Source: an uncultured Bacteroidales bacterium
GTDB taxonomy: Bacteria > Bacteroidota > Bacteroidia > Bacteroidales > UBA932
Reading direction: 5' to 3'
Assembly: GCA_947305645.1 (NCBI GenBank)
Contig: CAMZEC010000022.1
Span: 1-33,914, forward strand
DNA length: 33,914 nt
Made by a program: the position numbers and the translations under genes. Below are positions 1-7,886 of this stretch, in pieces (positions within the stretch are counted from its first letter, which is position 1; each line of letters starts with the position of its first letter). The notes beneath the pieces were generated by a model. It did no database searches and was not told the origin of the DNA. It was given only the letters and a program-made list of their open reading frames with translations.

Positions 1-8
1 TAGAGCGT

Positions 9-43
9 CCCCCGAGGGGAAGGCGGCCTCAGCCGCCAGGGGG
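9..43. repeat. nested palindrome at window start
   Basis: GGCGGC (22-27) and GCCGCC (32-37) form a 6-bp stem with loop CTCA, enclosed by CCCCC (9-13) and GGGGG (39-43). It lies downstream of the gpmI stop codon. No T-run follows on either strand, so it resembles a REP-like palindrome more than an intrinsic terminator. It is of the same style as the GC-rich hairpins inside pbpC, but I see no sequence copy of it in the window. Confidence 0.55.
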
Positions 44-59
44 TAACGTGTAGCTTGAA

Positions 60-87
60 GAGCCGCTGATTGCTAAATCAGCGGCTC
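60..87 (-). repeat. 12-bp hairpin at the gpmI stop codon
   Basis: GAGCCGCTGATT (60-71) pairs perfectly with AATCAGCGGCTC (76-87) around a 4-base loop that contains part of the gpmI stop codon (73-75). One arm therefore encodes the last gpmI codons. It could serve as a transcript 3'-end structure, but no U-tract follows on the minus strand, so intrinsic termination is not supported. Confidence 0.6.
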
Positions 88-1593
88 CGCTGTCATTGCG
101 GCGGGCTGAGGGACACCCATCAACTTGAGTATGGTAGGGGCGACGTTGCACAGGGCGCCGTCCTTAACTGTCTTGACCTCGTCTCCGGCACCGATTACAA
201 TGAACTGCACCAGGTTGAGGGAGTGGGCGGTGTTAGGGCTGCCGTCCTCGTTCACAGCGTAGTCGGCGTTGCCATGGTCGGCGGTAAGGAGCACGGTGTA
301 GCCATGGTTGAGGGCGCAGGTGATGGTGGTCTCCACGCATCCGTCTATGCATCCCACTGCATTGCAGATGGCCTTGTAAACTCCGGTATGGCCAACCATG
401 TCGCCGTTGGCATAATTCAAAATAATCAGGTCGTTGCGCTCGCTGCGGATGGCTTCGCACAGACGGTCGGTAACCTCGACGGCACTCATTTCCGGCTGCA
501 GGTCGTAGGTAGCCACCTTGGGCGAGTTGACCAGGATGCGGTCTTCGCCCTCGAACGGGGTCTCGCGGCCTCCGTTGAAGAAGAAGGTCACGTGTGCATA
601 CTTCTCCGTCTCTGCGATGCGGAGCTGCTTAAGGCCGGCCTTGGAGATGGTCTCTCCGAGGGTATCGGTAACTTCCTCCTTGGGGAAGAGGATATGCAGG
701 CCGGTAAAGGAGGCATCGTAAGGAGTAAGGGTGCAGTAGTACAGGGGGATAGTGTGCATGCCTTCCTCCGGCATGTCGTTCTGAGTGAGCACGTTGGTAA
801 GCTCGCGGGCGCGGTCGTTGCGGAAGTTGTAGAAGATGACGCAGTCGCCTTCCTCGACCGTTGCGAGAGGCTTGCCGCCCTCGGTAATCACGATTGGTTT
901 GATGAATTCGTCGGTAACCTCGGCGTCGTAGGATGCCTGGATGCCTTCGAGTGCGCTGGCGAACTGAGCGCCCTTGCCCTCGACCAGCATATCGTAGGCC
1001 TCTTTCACGCGGCCCCAGCGCTTGTCGCGGTCCATGGCGTAGAAGCGTCCGCAGACGGAGGCCACGCGGCCGGTAGTCTGGGCCATCTTCTCTTCAAGCT
1101 CCTTCACAAAGCCGTAGCCGCTGCGGGGGTCGGTGTCGCGGCCGTCCATGAAGCAGTGAACGAACACGTTCTCGAGGCCCTCGTTCTTTGCTACCGCAAG
1201 GAACTCGTAGAGATGCTCGAGGGAAGAGTGGACTCCGCCGTGGGAGCAAAGGCCGAAGAAGTGGAGCTTCTTGCCGCTCTGCTTGACGTACTCGTAGGCT
1301 GCCTTGATTTCTCTGTTCTCCAGCAGGGCGTGCTTGCGGCAGGCCATGTTGACCTTGACGAGGTCCTGGTAGACCACGCGGCCGGCTCCGAGATTCATGT
1401 GACCGACCTCGGAATTGCCCATCTGGCCGTCGGGCAGGCCTACGTATTCGCCGCAGGCGTGGAGGTGGGCCATAGGATATTTTGCGCGCAGGCTGTCGAT
1501 GAAGGGAGCGCCCTGGGTGTAGATTGCATTGCTGTGGTCGTGGCGTCCTTCGCCCCAACCGTCAAGTATCATAAGGAGAACTTTCTTTGCCAT
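73..1593 (-). CDS. gpmI: 2,3-bisphosphoglycerate-independent phosphoglycerate mutase
   Basis: This cytosolic glycolytic/gluconeogenic enzyme interconverts 3- and 2-phosphoglycerate using two metal ions and a phosphoserine intermediate. The 506-residue length is normal for the family. The N-terminus ([14 protein letters not shown]) carries the metal-binding Asp11. The catalytic serine is Ser61 in [10 protein letters not shown], and the C-terminal alkaline-phosphatase-like motif LTADHGNAD supplies further metal ligands. The ATG at 1593 is preceded by the promoter box at 1621-1628, which supports this start. It is transcribed away from manA. A 12-bp hairpin covers its stop codon. The long reading frame on the opposite strand (70-1629) is a codon-usage shadow. 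The assignment is secure. Confidence 0.97.
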   Translation of the reverse strand: MAKKVLLMILDGWGEGRHDHSNAIYTQGAPFIDSLRAKYPMAHLHACGEYVGLPDGQMGNSEVGHMNLGAGRVVYQDLVKVNMACRKHALLENREIKAAYEYVKQSGKKLHFFGLCSHGGVHSSLEHLYEFLAVAKNEGLENVFVHCFMDGRDTDPRSGYGFVKELEEKMAQTTGRVASVCGRFYAMDRDKRWGRVKEAYDMLVEGKGAQFASALEGIQASYDAEVTDEFIKPIVITEGGKPLATVEEGDCVIFYNFRNDRARELTNVLTQNDMPEEGMHTIPLYYCTLTPYDASFTGLHILFPKEEVTDTLGETISKAGLKQLRIAETEKYAHVTFFFNGGRETPFEGEDRILVNSPKVATYDLQPEMSAVEVTDRLCEAIRSERNDLIILNYANGDMVGHTGVYKAICNAVGCIDGCVETTITCALNHGYTVLLTADHGNADYAVNEDGSPNTAHSLNLVQFIVIGAGDEVKTVKDGALCNVAPTILKLMGVPQPAAMTAEPLI

Positions 1594-1620
1594 ATACTGT
1601 TAGCTTTTAATTTCCGGACG

Positions 1621-1628
1621 CAAAGATA
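1621..1628 (-). promoter_or_regulatory. gpmI promoter, -7 box TATCTTTG
   Basis: On the minus strand this reads TATCTTTG, a match to the Bacteroidota -7 consensus TAnnTTTG, 27 bases before the gpmI ATG. It is back to back with the manA promoter. No convincing -33 TTG element was located. Confidence 0.65.
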
Positions 1629-1649
1629 GCAAATATAATTCTTTTGCCG

Positions 1650-1657
1650 TACATTTG
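1650..1657 (+). promoter_or_regulatory. manA operon promoter, -7 box TACATTTG
   Basis: TACATTTG matches TAnnTTTG and lies 21 bases before the manA ATG, so it should yield a short leader. It probably drives manA, rnr, the M28 peptidase gene and dapF, since no later match with good spacing was noticed until 6901. Confidence 0.65.
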
Positions 1658-1678
1658 TAAGATATATAGAGAATAGTA

Positions 1679-2590
1679 ATGTACAAGCTCGAACCGATAT
1701 TGCGCCCCATGGTGTGGGGAAGTGAGTTGTGGGTGCTTTCCGGATATCCTGAAAGGCTTTCAATTGTCGCCGACGGGCCCGACAAAGGCATGACCATAAA
1801 CAATCTGGTAGCCCGTGAGAAAGAGCGTCTGGTGGGTTCCAAGGTGTATCGTGAATTCGGAGACGAGTTCCCGCTGCTGGTCAAGTTCCTGGACGTTCAC
1901 GCTCCGTTGAGCATTCAGGTTCATCCTTCGGAAGAGTTTGCTATGGCGCGACAGGGCCTCCATGGAAAAACCGAAATGTGGTATGTGATAAGGGCGGAAG
2001 AAGGTACGGAACTGATGGCCGGCTTTTCAAAGGAAATCACTCCGGAAGAGTACGAGAAGCGGGTGGCGGACGGAACCATCACCGACGTGATAGCGCATCA
2101 CAAGATTGCAGCAGGAGATGTGTTCTTTATTCCCACCGGCCGCGTTCACGCCTTGCTCGCAGGCTGCTATATAGCTGAAATACAGCAGACTTCCGATTCT
2201 ACTTACCGTATCTGGGACTACAACCGTCCCGGCCTCGACGGCAAGCTCCGCCCGCTTCATACAGACCTGGCCAAGGATGCCCTGGACTACAAGGTTTATC
2301 CGGATTACCGCACCCGCTACGAAGCCCGCAAGAACTCCGACGTAGGACTTGTCAGCTGCAAGTACTTCACCACATCCGTGGTGGATCTCGACAATCCGTT
2401 CACAAAGGACTTGAGTGGCCTGGACAGTTTCCTTATAGTCATGTGCCTTGAAGGTTCGGCCTCCCTGCGTACCCCCGACGGCACTGCCGACATAAGCGCA
2501 GACGGCTGCATACTCGTCCCGGCGAGCGCGACATCAATAGACTTCAACCCCGGCCCGGCGGGCTTCAAGGCCCTGCTCAGCCATGTATAG
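1679..2590 (+). CDS. manA: mannose-6-phosphate isomerase, type I (short form)
   Basis: It interconverts fructose-6-phosphate and mannose-6-phosphate, feeding GDP-mannose synthesis or mannose use. The 303-residue cupin protein has the zinc ligands of the family: Gln and His in the IQVHPSEE motif (about residue 80), Glu in KTEMWYV (about residue 100) and His in PTGRVHAL (about residue 157). The catalytic-region arginine lies in YRIWDYNR. The length is that of the short Bacillus/Bacteroides class, not the about 390-residue enterobacterial enzyme. The ATG at 1679 sits 21 bases after a -7 box. The stop is 6 bases before rnr, so the two are probably co-transcribed. The assignment is firm. Confidence 0.95.
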   Translation: MYKLEPILRPMVWGSELWVLSGYPERLSIVADGPDKGMTINNLVAREKERLVGSKVYREFGDEFPLLVKFLDVHAPLSIQVHPSEEFAMARQGLHGKTEMWYVIRAEEGTELMAGFSKEITPEEYEKRVADGTITDVIAHHKIAAGDVFFIPTGRVHALLAGCYIAEIQQTSDSTYRIWDYNRPGLDGKLRPLHTDLAKDALDYKVYPDYRTRYEARKNSDVGLVSCKYFTTSVVDLDNPFTKDLSGLDSFLIVMCLEGSASLRTPDGTADISADGCILVPASATSIDFNPGPAGFKALLSHV

Positions 2591-2596
2591 CAAGAA

Positions 2597-4699
2597 ATGA
2601 AAAAAAGAAGCAGCAAAGGGCGGCACGAGCCGCACGGCCACAGGAAAATACGCAAACCGGTTCAGCAGTTCGTCGGTAAGGTGCAGATGTCCCGCGAGGG
2701 CTTCATCTTCGTGATGATCGAAGGGCAGGACGACGACATCTTCGTGAAAGCCGCCAAAACCCGCCGGGCCCTTAACGGCGACATAGTCAGGGTAGCGGTA
2801 ACCGGCCACGGAGAGAAAGGCAAGCGCCGCGAAGGCGAAGTGGTGGAGATACTCGAGCACAGTAAGGCTCCGTTCGTGGGCTACATGCATTTCGTGGGAG
2901 CCCAGGCTTGGGTGCTCATGCAGAGCAAGAATATGCCGTACGACATTGAGGTCGATGCGGAGCAGGCCCGTCAGGCGGGTGCTCAGGCCGGAATGAAGGT
3001 GGCGGCGGTCGTGGACGGCTGGAATCGCGGCGAGCCGTGCCCCTACGGCCATATAAGCGACGTTCTGGGCACTCCCGGCGACAACGACACCGAGATGCAC
3101 GCCATCCTGGCCGAATTCAACCTCCCGTACCGTTTCAGCAAGGAGGTGGAGAATGCGGCCGACAAGATATCGGAGGAGATTACGGCAGAAGACCTCAAGG
3201 GCCGTAAGGACTTCCGGGATACCTTCACGTTCACCATCGACCCTACGGACGCAAAGGACTTCGACGACGCCCTCTCGTTCCGCAAGCTGCAGAACGGCAA
3301 TTACGAGGTGGGCGTCCATATAGCCGACGTTTCCTATTACGTGCACCCGTCAGGGGCCGTAAATGCCGAGGCCCGCGAACGCGGCACCTCCGTGTACCTG
3401 GTGGACCGTACCGTTCCCATGCTTCCGGAGAAACTCTCCAACAAGCTCTGCTCCCTCCGTCAGGACGAGGACAAGCTGACCTTCTCCGTGGTCTTCGAGA
3501 TCGGCCCGAAGGGGGCGGTCAAGTCCCGCTGGTTCGGCCGTACGGTCATAAGGTCCAACCGCCGCATGGATTACGACCAGGCACAGCAGATCATAGAGAA
3601 TCCTCCGGCAGAAAAGGACCGTACGCAGCTGGACGAGGCCATACTGACCCTTAACCGTCTGGCCCGGAGCCTCAGGGATGCGCGCTTCCGTGCGGGAGCC
3701 ATCAATTTCGACCGCCCGGAGATGAAGGTGGAGGTGGACGACCAGGGCAAGCCGTTACGCGTGTATCAGAAGATTGCCCGCGAGTCCAACAATCTCATCG
3801 AGGAGTTCATGCTGCTGGCCAACCGCAGCGTGGCGGAATTCGTGGCCACCGGCGGCAAGATGAACGGCGTTGCCATGAAGAACGCCAAGACTTTCGTATA
3901 CCGTGTGCACGGGGAACCCAATTACGAGAAGCTGGAGGGGCTGCGCGGCTTCGCCTCCCACTTCGGATACAAGATGGCGGAGGCCTCGAACGGCAAGGGA
4001 GCTGCTGCGTCGCTCCGGGAGCTGCTGGCTGCGGCACAGGGCAAGCCGGAGTACGAACCTTTTGAGAACCTGGCCCTGCGTTCCATGGCCAAGGCCGTTT
4101 ACAGCACCGACAACATCGGCCACTACGGCCTGGCGTTCCCGTTCTACACTCACTTCACGTCGCCCATTCGCCGTTACCCCGACCTCATGGTCCACCGTCT
4201 GCTGAGCACCTACCTGCGGGGCGGAGATTCAGCGGACAAGGGGCGTTTCGAGAAGGAGTGCGTGCATGCATCCGAGCGTGAGCTGGTGGCAGCGGACGCA
4301 GAACGCACGAGCGTGAAATACAAGCTCGTGGAGTTCATGCAGGACAAGGTGGGCATGGAGTTCGACGGAACCGTATCCGGCATCACCGAGTGGGGCATGT
4401 ACGTAGAGCTCGACGAAACTCATATCGAGGGCATGGTTCCGCTTCGCGAGATGCGTTCCGACTTTTATGAATTCGACGAGGGCCATTACCGGCTCATCGG
4501 CCGTCGCACGCGCAGGCAATACCGCCTGGGCGACAGGGTGCGCATCAAGGTGGCCGGCGCCAACCTCGAACAAAGACAATTGGATTTTGAACTTATAGAG
4601 AATGAAGAAACTTTCACTGCTGCTCCTGATCGCGAGCGGAGCGCTTCTGATGTCCGTCCTGGACGCAAGCGCACAGACAAGACAAGAAAGGCTCGCTGA
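2597..4699 (+). CDS. rnr: ribonuclease R (RNase II/R family 3'-5' exoribonuclease)
   Basis: This processive exoribonuclease degrades structured RNA and takes part in rRNA and mRNA quality control. The 700 residues comprise a basic N-terminus, a cold-shock-type OB domain (about residues 20-150), the RNB catalytic domain and a C-terminal S1 domain (about residues 575-660). The magnesium-binding aspartates lie in the motif from Asp215 to Asp224 (DPTDAKDFDD). The HFTSPIRRYPDLMVHR signature is also present. After the S1 core, which ends near QLDFELIE, a basic tail rich in Arg and Lys follows; such tails are usual in RNase R. Unusually, this tail is encoded in the 98 bases (4602-4699) that also encode, in another frame, the start of the downstream M28 peptidase. 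The product identity is secure. Confidence 0.96.
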   Translation: MKKRSSKGRHEPHGHRKIRKPVQQFVGKVQMSREGFIFVMIEGQDDDIFVKAAKTRRALNGDIVRVAVTGHGEKGKRREGEVVEILEHSKAPFVGYMHFVGAQAWVLMQSKNMPYDIEVDAEQARQAGAQAGMKVAAVVDGWNRGEPCPYGHISDVLGTPGDNDTEMHAILAEFNLPYRFSKEVENAADKISEEITAEDLKGRKDFRDTFTFTIDPTDAKDFDDALSFRKLQNGNYEVGVHIADVSYYVHPSGAVNAEARERGTSVYLVDRTVPMLPEKLSNKLCSLRQDEDKLTFSVVFEIGPKGAVKSRWFGRTVIRSNRRMDYDQAQQIIENPPAEKDRTQLDEAILTLNRLARSLRDARFRAGAINFDRPEMKVEVDDQGKPLRVYQKIARESNNLIEEFMLLANRSVAEFVATGGKMNGVAMKNAKTFVYRVHGEPNYEKLEGLRGFASHFGYKMAEASNGKGAAASLRELLAAAQGKPEYEPFENLALRSMAKAVYSTDNIGHYGLAFPFYTHFTSPIRRYPDLMVHRLLSTYLRGGDSADKGRFEKECVHASERELVAADAERTSVKYKLVEFMQDKVGMEFDGTVSGITEWGMYVELDETHIEGMVPLREMRSDFYEFDEGHYRLIGRRTRRQYRLGDRVRIKVAGANLEQRQLDFELIENEETFTAAPDRERSASDVRPGRKRTDKTRKAR

Positions 4700-6056
4700 G
4701 TACGTTTACTACTTTGCCTCCGACTCATTGAGGGGCAGGAAAGCAGGCACTCCGTATGCCGAGAAGGCCCGCTACTACATCGTTGCGCGCTATAAAGAGG
4801 TCGGTCTCAAGCCTTTCCTGAACAACGATTTCGTTGTGCCTTTCTCCAAGGAAGGTGTCCAGTTTGCCAACGTGATAGGTGTTGTCGAGGGCAATTCTCT
4901 CAAAGATGAATATATAGTTCTTGGCGCCCATTTCGACCATCTGGGCGTGAAAAACGGTGAGGTTTATCCGGGAGCGGACGACAACGCTTCCGGCAGCGCC
5001 GCGCTGATAGAGATTGCCCGTGAGCTCTGTGCCAATCGCGACCAGCTCCAGCGCAGCGTGATAATAGCTGCCTTCGATGCCGAAGAGCTCGGCCTTTACG
5101 GCTCCAGCGCTTTTGCGGAATTGCTGGATGCTACTATAGGTATAGACAAGGTCAAGCTTATGATGAGCGTCGATATGGTAGGCTGGTACCGTCAGAGCGG
5201 CAAGCTCGTCATGGACGGCACCGCTACAATCCGCGATGGCAAGAAACTGGTGAAGTCGGTTGCCGAGCGCCATGCCATCAACGTGCGTGCCAAGCCTTTC
5301 GAGAACTCTCCGATTACTGCCACTGACACCGAGGGCTTTGCCGAGAGACATGTGCCTACGCTCGCTGTGACCACAGGCCTCAAGTCTCCTTACCATAAGC
5401 CCGGGGATAAGCCTGAGCTCATTGATTATGAAGGCCTGGACAAGGTAACCGGTTATCTGGCGGATCTGGCGGAGACCACGGCCTCCGATCCCGGGTTTGA
5501 ATCCAGCGGCAAGGTGGCCCACAAACATGGAGACAAGGAACCGCTTTTCGAAGGCGGTATTGTAATGAGCGCCGGTGGCACCAGCATGCGTTTCCCGGAT
5601 GCCAGGATGAAAACATTCCCGTCAAGCAGCCTGAATGCCGGTCTTATGGGGCGTTTCAACTTCGGCGTGGCGGGCTTGCAGTTTAATGTGCTTTACGACC
5701 GTGCGAAGAGCTTTTTCCCCAATCTTGATTCTCCCCTCGGCACAGCTCAGCAGTACACCCAGCAGGCGGTTACGGTTCCTGCATATCTGCTGCTGCGCGC
5801 CGGGAAAGGCGGAAATTCCGCTTATGTGGGAGCTGGCGGATACTACAGCTACGCCTTCCAGCACGGCTTCAGCGAGGTGGATCCTGTATGGAACGTAAAC
5901 CCTCATCAGGGAGGCATGGCAGCCGTTTTCGGCTTCCAGCTCAGTCCCGTGCTCATAGAGTGGAGCTTCCGCTGGCAACTCAGCCGCCTGTTCACCGGCC
6001 AGGACAATGCCCGCCTGAGCTACGGCAGCTACATCACAATCGGATGGGTTTTCTAG
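4602..6056 (+). CDS. secreted M28-family zinc aminopeptidase with probable C-terminal outer-membrane barrel
   Basis: The 484-residue protein begins with a signal peptide (MKKLSLLLLIASGALLMSVL, cleavage probably after DASAQ, near residue 25). Residues about 26-295 form an M28 peptidase domain with all expected zinc ligands visible: His110 (GAHFDH), Asp126 (PGADDNASG), Glu161/162 (DAEELG), Asp191 (SVDMVG) and His265 (YHKPGD). M28 enzymes are typically di-zinc aminopeptidases. Residues about 311-484 do not belong to the peptidase fold. They alternate aromatic/aliphatic and small/polar residues, contain Gly/Tyr-rich strands and end in Phe (YITIGWVF), which suggests a small beta-barrel inserted by BAM. 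I infer a cell-surface or periplasm-facing peptidase anchored by the barrel. The start overlaps rnr by 98 bases, but only this start provides the signal peptide. dapF begins 1 base after the stop. Confidence 0.88.
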   Translation: MKKLSLLLLIASGALLMSVLDASAQTRQERLAEYVYYFASDSLRGRKAGTPYAEKARYYIVARYKEVGLKPFLNNDFVVPFSKEGVQFANVIGVVEGNSLKDEYIVLGAHFDHLGVKNGEVYPGADDNASGSAALIEIARELCANRDQLQRSVIIAAFDAEELGLYGSSAFAELLDATIGIDKVKLMMSVDMVGWYRQSGKLVMDGTATIRDGKKLVKSVAERHAINVRAKPFENSPITATDTEGFAERHVPTLAVTTGLKSPYHKPGDKPELIDYEGLDKVTGYLADLAETTASDPGFESSGKVAHKHGDKEPLFEGGIVMSAGGTSMRFPDARMKTFPSSSLNAGLMGRFNFGVAGLQFNVLYDRAKSFFPNLDSPLGTAQQYTQQAVTVPAYLLLRAGKGGNSAYVGAGGYYSYAFQHGFSEVDPVWNVNPHQGGMAAVFGFQLSPVLIEWSFRWQLSRLFTGQDNARLSYGSYITIGWVF

Positions 6057-6057
6057 C

Positions 6058-6888
6058 ATGAGACTGGAATTCACCAAAATGGAAGGACTCGGCAACGACT
6101 ACATTTACGTCGATGCCGGGCGCTTTTATATATCTGATCCCGTTGCCATGTCTATTCGTCTCAGTGACAGGCATTTCGGCATAGGTGGAGACGGGCTTGT
6201 GCTCATAGGCCCGTCAGATTGCGCCGACTTCTCCATGCGTATGTTCAACGCGGACGGCTCCGAGGGCCGTATGTGCGGGAACGCCGCCCGTTGCATAGGC
6301 AAGTATGTGTACGAGAGGGGATTGACCGATAAGCGCGAGCTGACCCTGGAAACCCGTGCCGGCGTGAAGAGTCTTGCACTTAATGTAGGCGCAGACGGGC
6401 TCGTGGAGAGCGTGACCGTGGGTATGGGAAGCTTCGTAATCGAGCAGCGCGAACTTGAACTTGAGGCGGCAGGACGGCGCGTTCGCGGCACGGTGGTGAA
6501 CGTCGGCAACCCGCATTTCGTGGTATTCTGCGACGATGCAGAGGCGGTGGATCTGCCCGCCGTCGGCCCTGCAATAGAAAACCATCCGCTTTTCCCCGAC
6601 CGCACCAACGTCGAATTTGCTTCCGTCATCCCGAATCCGTCCCCTGTCATCCTGAGCGAAGCGAAGGATCTCCTCCGGATGCGCGTATGGGAGCGGGGGA
6701 GCGGCATCACCCTTGCCTGCGGCACGGGCGCCTGCGCCACCGCCGCTGCTGCCGTTACCGCCGGCATCGCGGCAAGCCCCTGCACCATAGTTATGGACGG
6801 CGGCGAACTGCAAATCGCCTGCATCGGCGGAACCATCATGATGACCGGTCCCGCCCGCATCGCATTCGACGGAGTTGTGGAGATTTAG
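6058..6888 (+). CDS. dapF: diaminopimelate epimerase with in-frame repeat insertion
   Basis: It converts LL- to meso-diaminopimelate for lysine and peptidoglycan synthesis, using two cysteines as acid/base. Both are present: Cys73 in MCGNAARC and Cys221 in LACGTGACA. The substrate-binding GNxxHFV-type motif (GNPHFVVF) and WERGSG are intact. Family members usually run directly from the NVEF strand to the RMRVWERG strand. Here about 12-14 extra residues (around 193-207, including VILSEAKDL) sit between them and are encoded by a palindromic repeat at about 6635-6680. The catalytic residues are undamaged, so the enzyme is probably active. It starts 1 base after the M28 gene and is likely the last gene of the manA transcript. 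Confidence 0.95.
   Translation: MRLEFTKMEGLGNDYIYVDAGRFYISDPVAMSIRLSDRHFGIGGDGLVLIGPSDCADFSMRMFNADGSEGRMCGNAARCIGKYVYERGLTDKRELTLETRAGVKSLALNVGADGLVESVTVGMGSFVIEQRELELEAAGRRVRGTVVNVGNPHFVVFCDDAEAVDLPAVGPAIENHPLFPDRTNVEFASVIPNPSPVILSEAKDLLRMRVWERGSGITLACGTGACATAAAAVTAGIAASPCTIVMDGGELQIACIGGTIMMTGPARIAFDGVVEI
6635..6680 (+). repeat. short palindromic repeat inside dapF (family A)
   Basis: ATCCT (6649-6653) and AGGAT (6665-6669) form a stem around an 11-base loop containing GCGAAGCG. A weaker outer pair, ATCCG (6635-6639) with CGGAT (6676-6680), may be chance. The 27 bases from 6645 match the minus strand of the uvrA insertion around 23135-23159 at all but two positions. Those two differences are a paired change (C-G to T-A) within the stem. 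In dapF the repeat is read as VILSEAKDL. Confidence 0.8.
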
Positions 6889-6900
6889 CGGGTTTTTTGT

Positions 6901-6908
6901 TATCTTTG
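6901..6908 (+). promoter_or_regulatory. promoter of the prenyl synthase/rsgA/rdgB run, -7 box TATCTTTG
   Basis: TATCTTTG matches TAnnTTTG. Only four bases separate it from the ATG at 6913. Since transcription starts a few bases after this box in Bacteroides promoters, the transcript should begin at or next to the start codon. Confidence 0.6.
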
Positions 6909-6912
6909 AAAG

Positions 6913-7884
6913 ATGATTGATGCTAAACTGATATCCGTCGAGGTGGAAAAGCTTTTCGCCTCCATAGAGTTCACCGGCGAACCGGCCGGATTGTACGACC
7001 CGCTTCGCTATATGATAGGTATAGGAGGCAAACGTATCCGTCCTACATTGTGCCTGACCGCCTGCGGGCTTTTCTGCGACCAGCTGCCCCGGGAGGTGTA
7101 CGACTGCGCGGCGGCACTGGAAGTCTTCCATACCTTCACGCTGATACACGACGATATCATGGACCGCTCGCCGTTGAGGCGTGGCGTACCTACGGTATGG
7201 AAAAAGTGGAACGAGGATACCGCCATCCTTAGCGGAGACGTAATGCTGATTGACGCCTACAAGCGGATAGCAAAGGCGCCCGCCCGCTGTCATGCGGAAG
7301 TGATGGACCTTTTCTCCAAAACCGCAGCTGAGGTTTGTGAGGGCCAGCAATACGATATGGAATTCGAATCCCGGACAGACGTGACGATGCAGGAGTACGA
7401 GCAGATGATAGGCCTCAAGACCGCCGTCCTGATTGCCTGCAGCGCAAAGATGGGCGCACTGGTGGCAGATGCTTCACCGGCGGCCTGCGAGGCCCTATAT
7501 CGCTATGGTTATCAGCTCGGCATGGCATTCCAGGTGGCTGACGATTATCTCGATGCCTACGGAGACGAGAAAGTCTTCGGCAAGCCCATTGGAGGCGACA
7601 TAATTAACGGCAAAAAGAGCTGGCTTACCATTCGCGCCCTTCAGAAAACCGATAACCCGGAAGCATTCCTCAAGGTCTTCGGTGCAGATGCGACTACTCC
7701 GGAGCAGCGCCAGGACAAGATTTCAAAAGTCAAACAAATCTACGACGCACTGGACATTCCCAATGACGCCCGCGCAGAGATCCGCCGCTGTTCCGACCTG
7801 GCAATCGAGGCCGTCCGCGACCTGCCCTGCGATATTGCACCGTTGCGCGATTTTTCCGAAAAGCTCATAGGCCGGGCCAAGTAA
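6913..7884 (+). CDS. short-chain polyprenyl diphosphate synthase (FPP/GGPP synthase type)
   Basis: This trans-prenyltransferase condenses isopentenyl diphosphate with allylic diphosphates. The 323 residues include GGKRIRP (residues 38-44), the first aspartate-rich motif DDIMD (80-84) and the second, DDYLD (210-214). The first motif lacks the two-residue insertion of typical bacterial type II FPP synthases. The fifth residue before it is Phe (HTFTLIHDD), and bulky residues here usually limit the product to about C15-C20; this product call is inference. The ATG at 6913 directly follows a promoter box, and rsgA starts 2 bases after the stop. The family is certain; the exact chain length is not. 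Confidence 0.9.
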   Translation: MIDAKLISVEVEKLFASIEFTGEPAGLYDPLRYMIGIGGKRIRPTLCLTACGLFCDQLPREVYDCAAALEVFHTFTLIHDDIMDRSPLRRGVPTVWKKWNEDTAILSGDVMLIDAYKRIAKAPARCHAEVMDLFSKTAAEVCEGQQYDMEFESRTDVTMQEYEQMIGLKTAVLIACSAKMGALVADASPAACEALYRYGYQLGMAFQVADDYLDAYGDEKVFGKPIGGDIINGKKSWLTIRALQKTDNPEAFLKVFGADATTPEQRQDKISKVKQIYDALDIPNDARAEIRRCSDLAIEAVRDLPCDIAPLRDFSEKLIGRAK

Positions 7885-7886
7885 AC

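Noticed and set aside
60..87. intrinsic terminator for gpmI
   Set aside because: The stem is strong, but no T-run follows on the minus strand.
70..1629. 519-residue open frame opposite gpmI
   Set aside because: It mirrors gpmI codons, has no recognisable motif, and gpmI is unmistakable. GC-rich third positions leave the opposite strand open.
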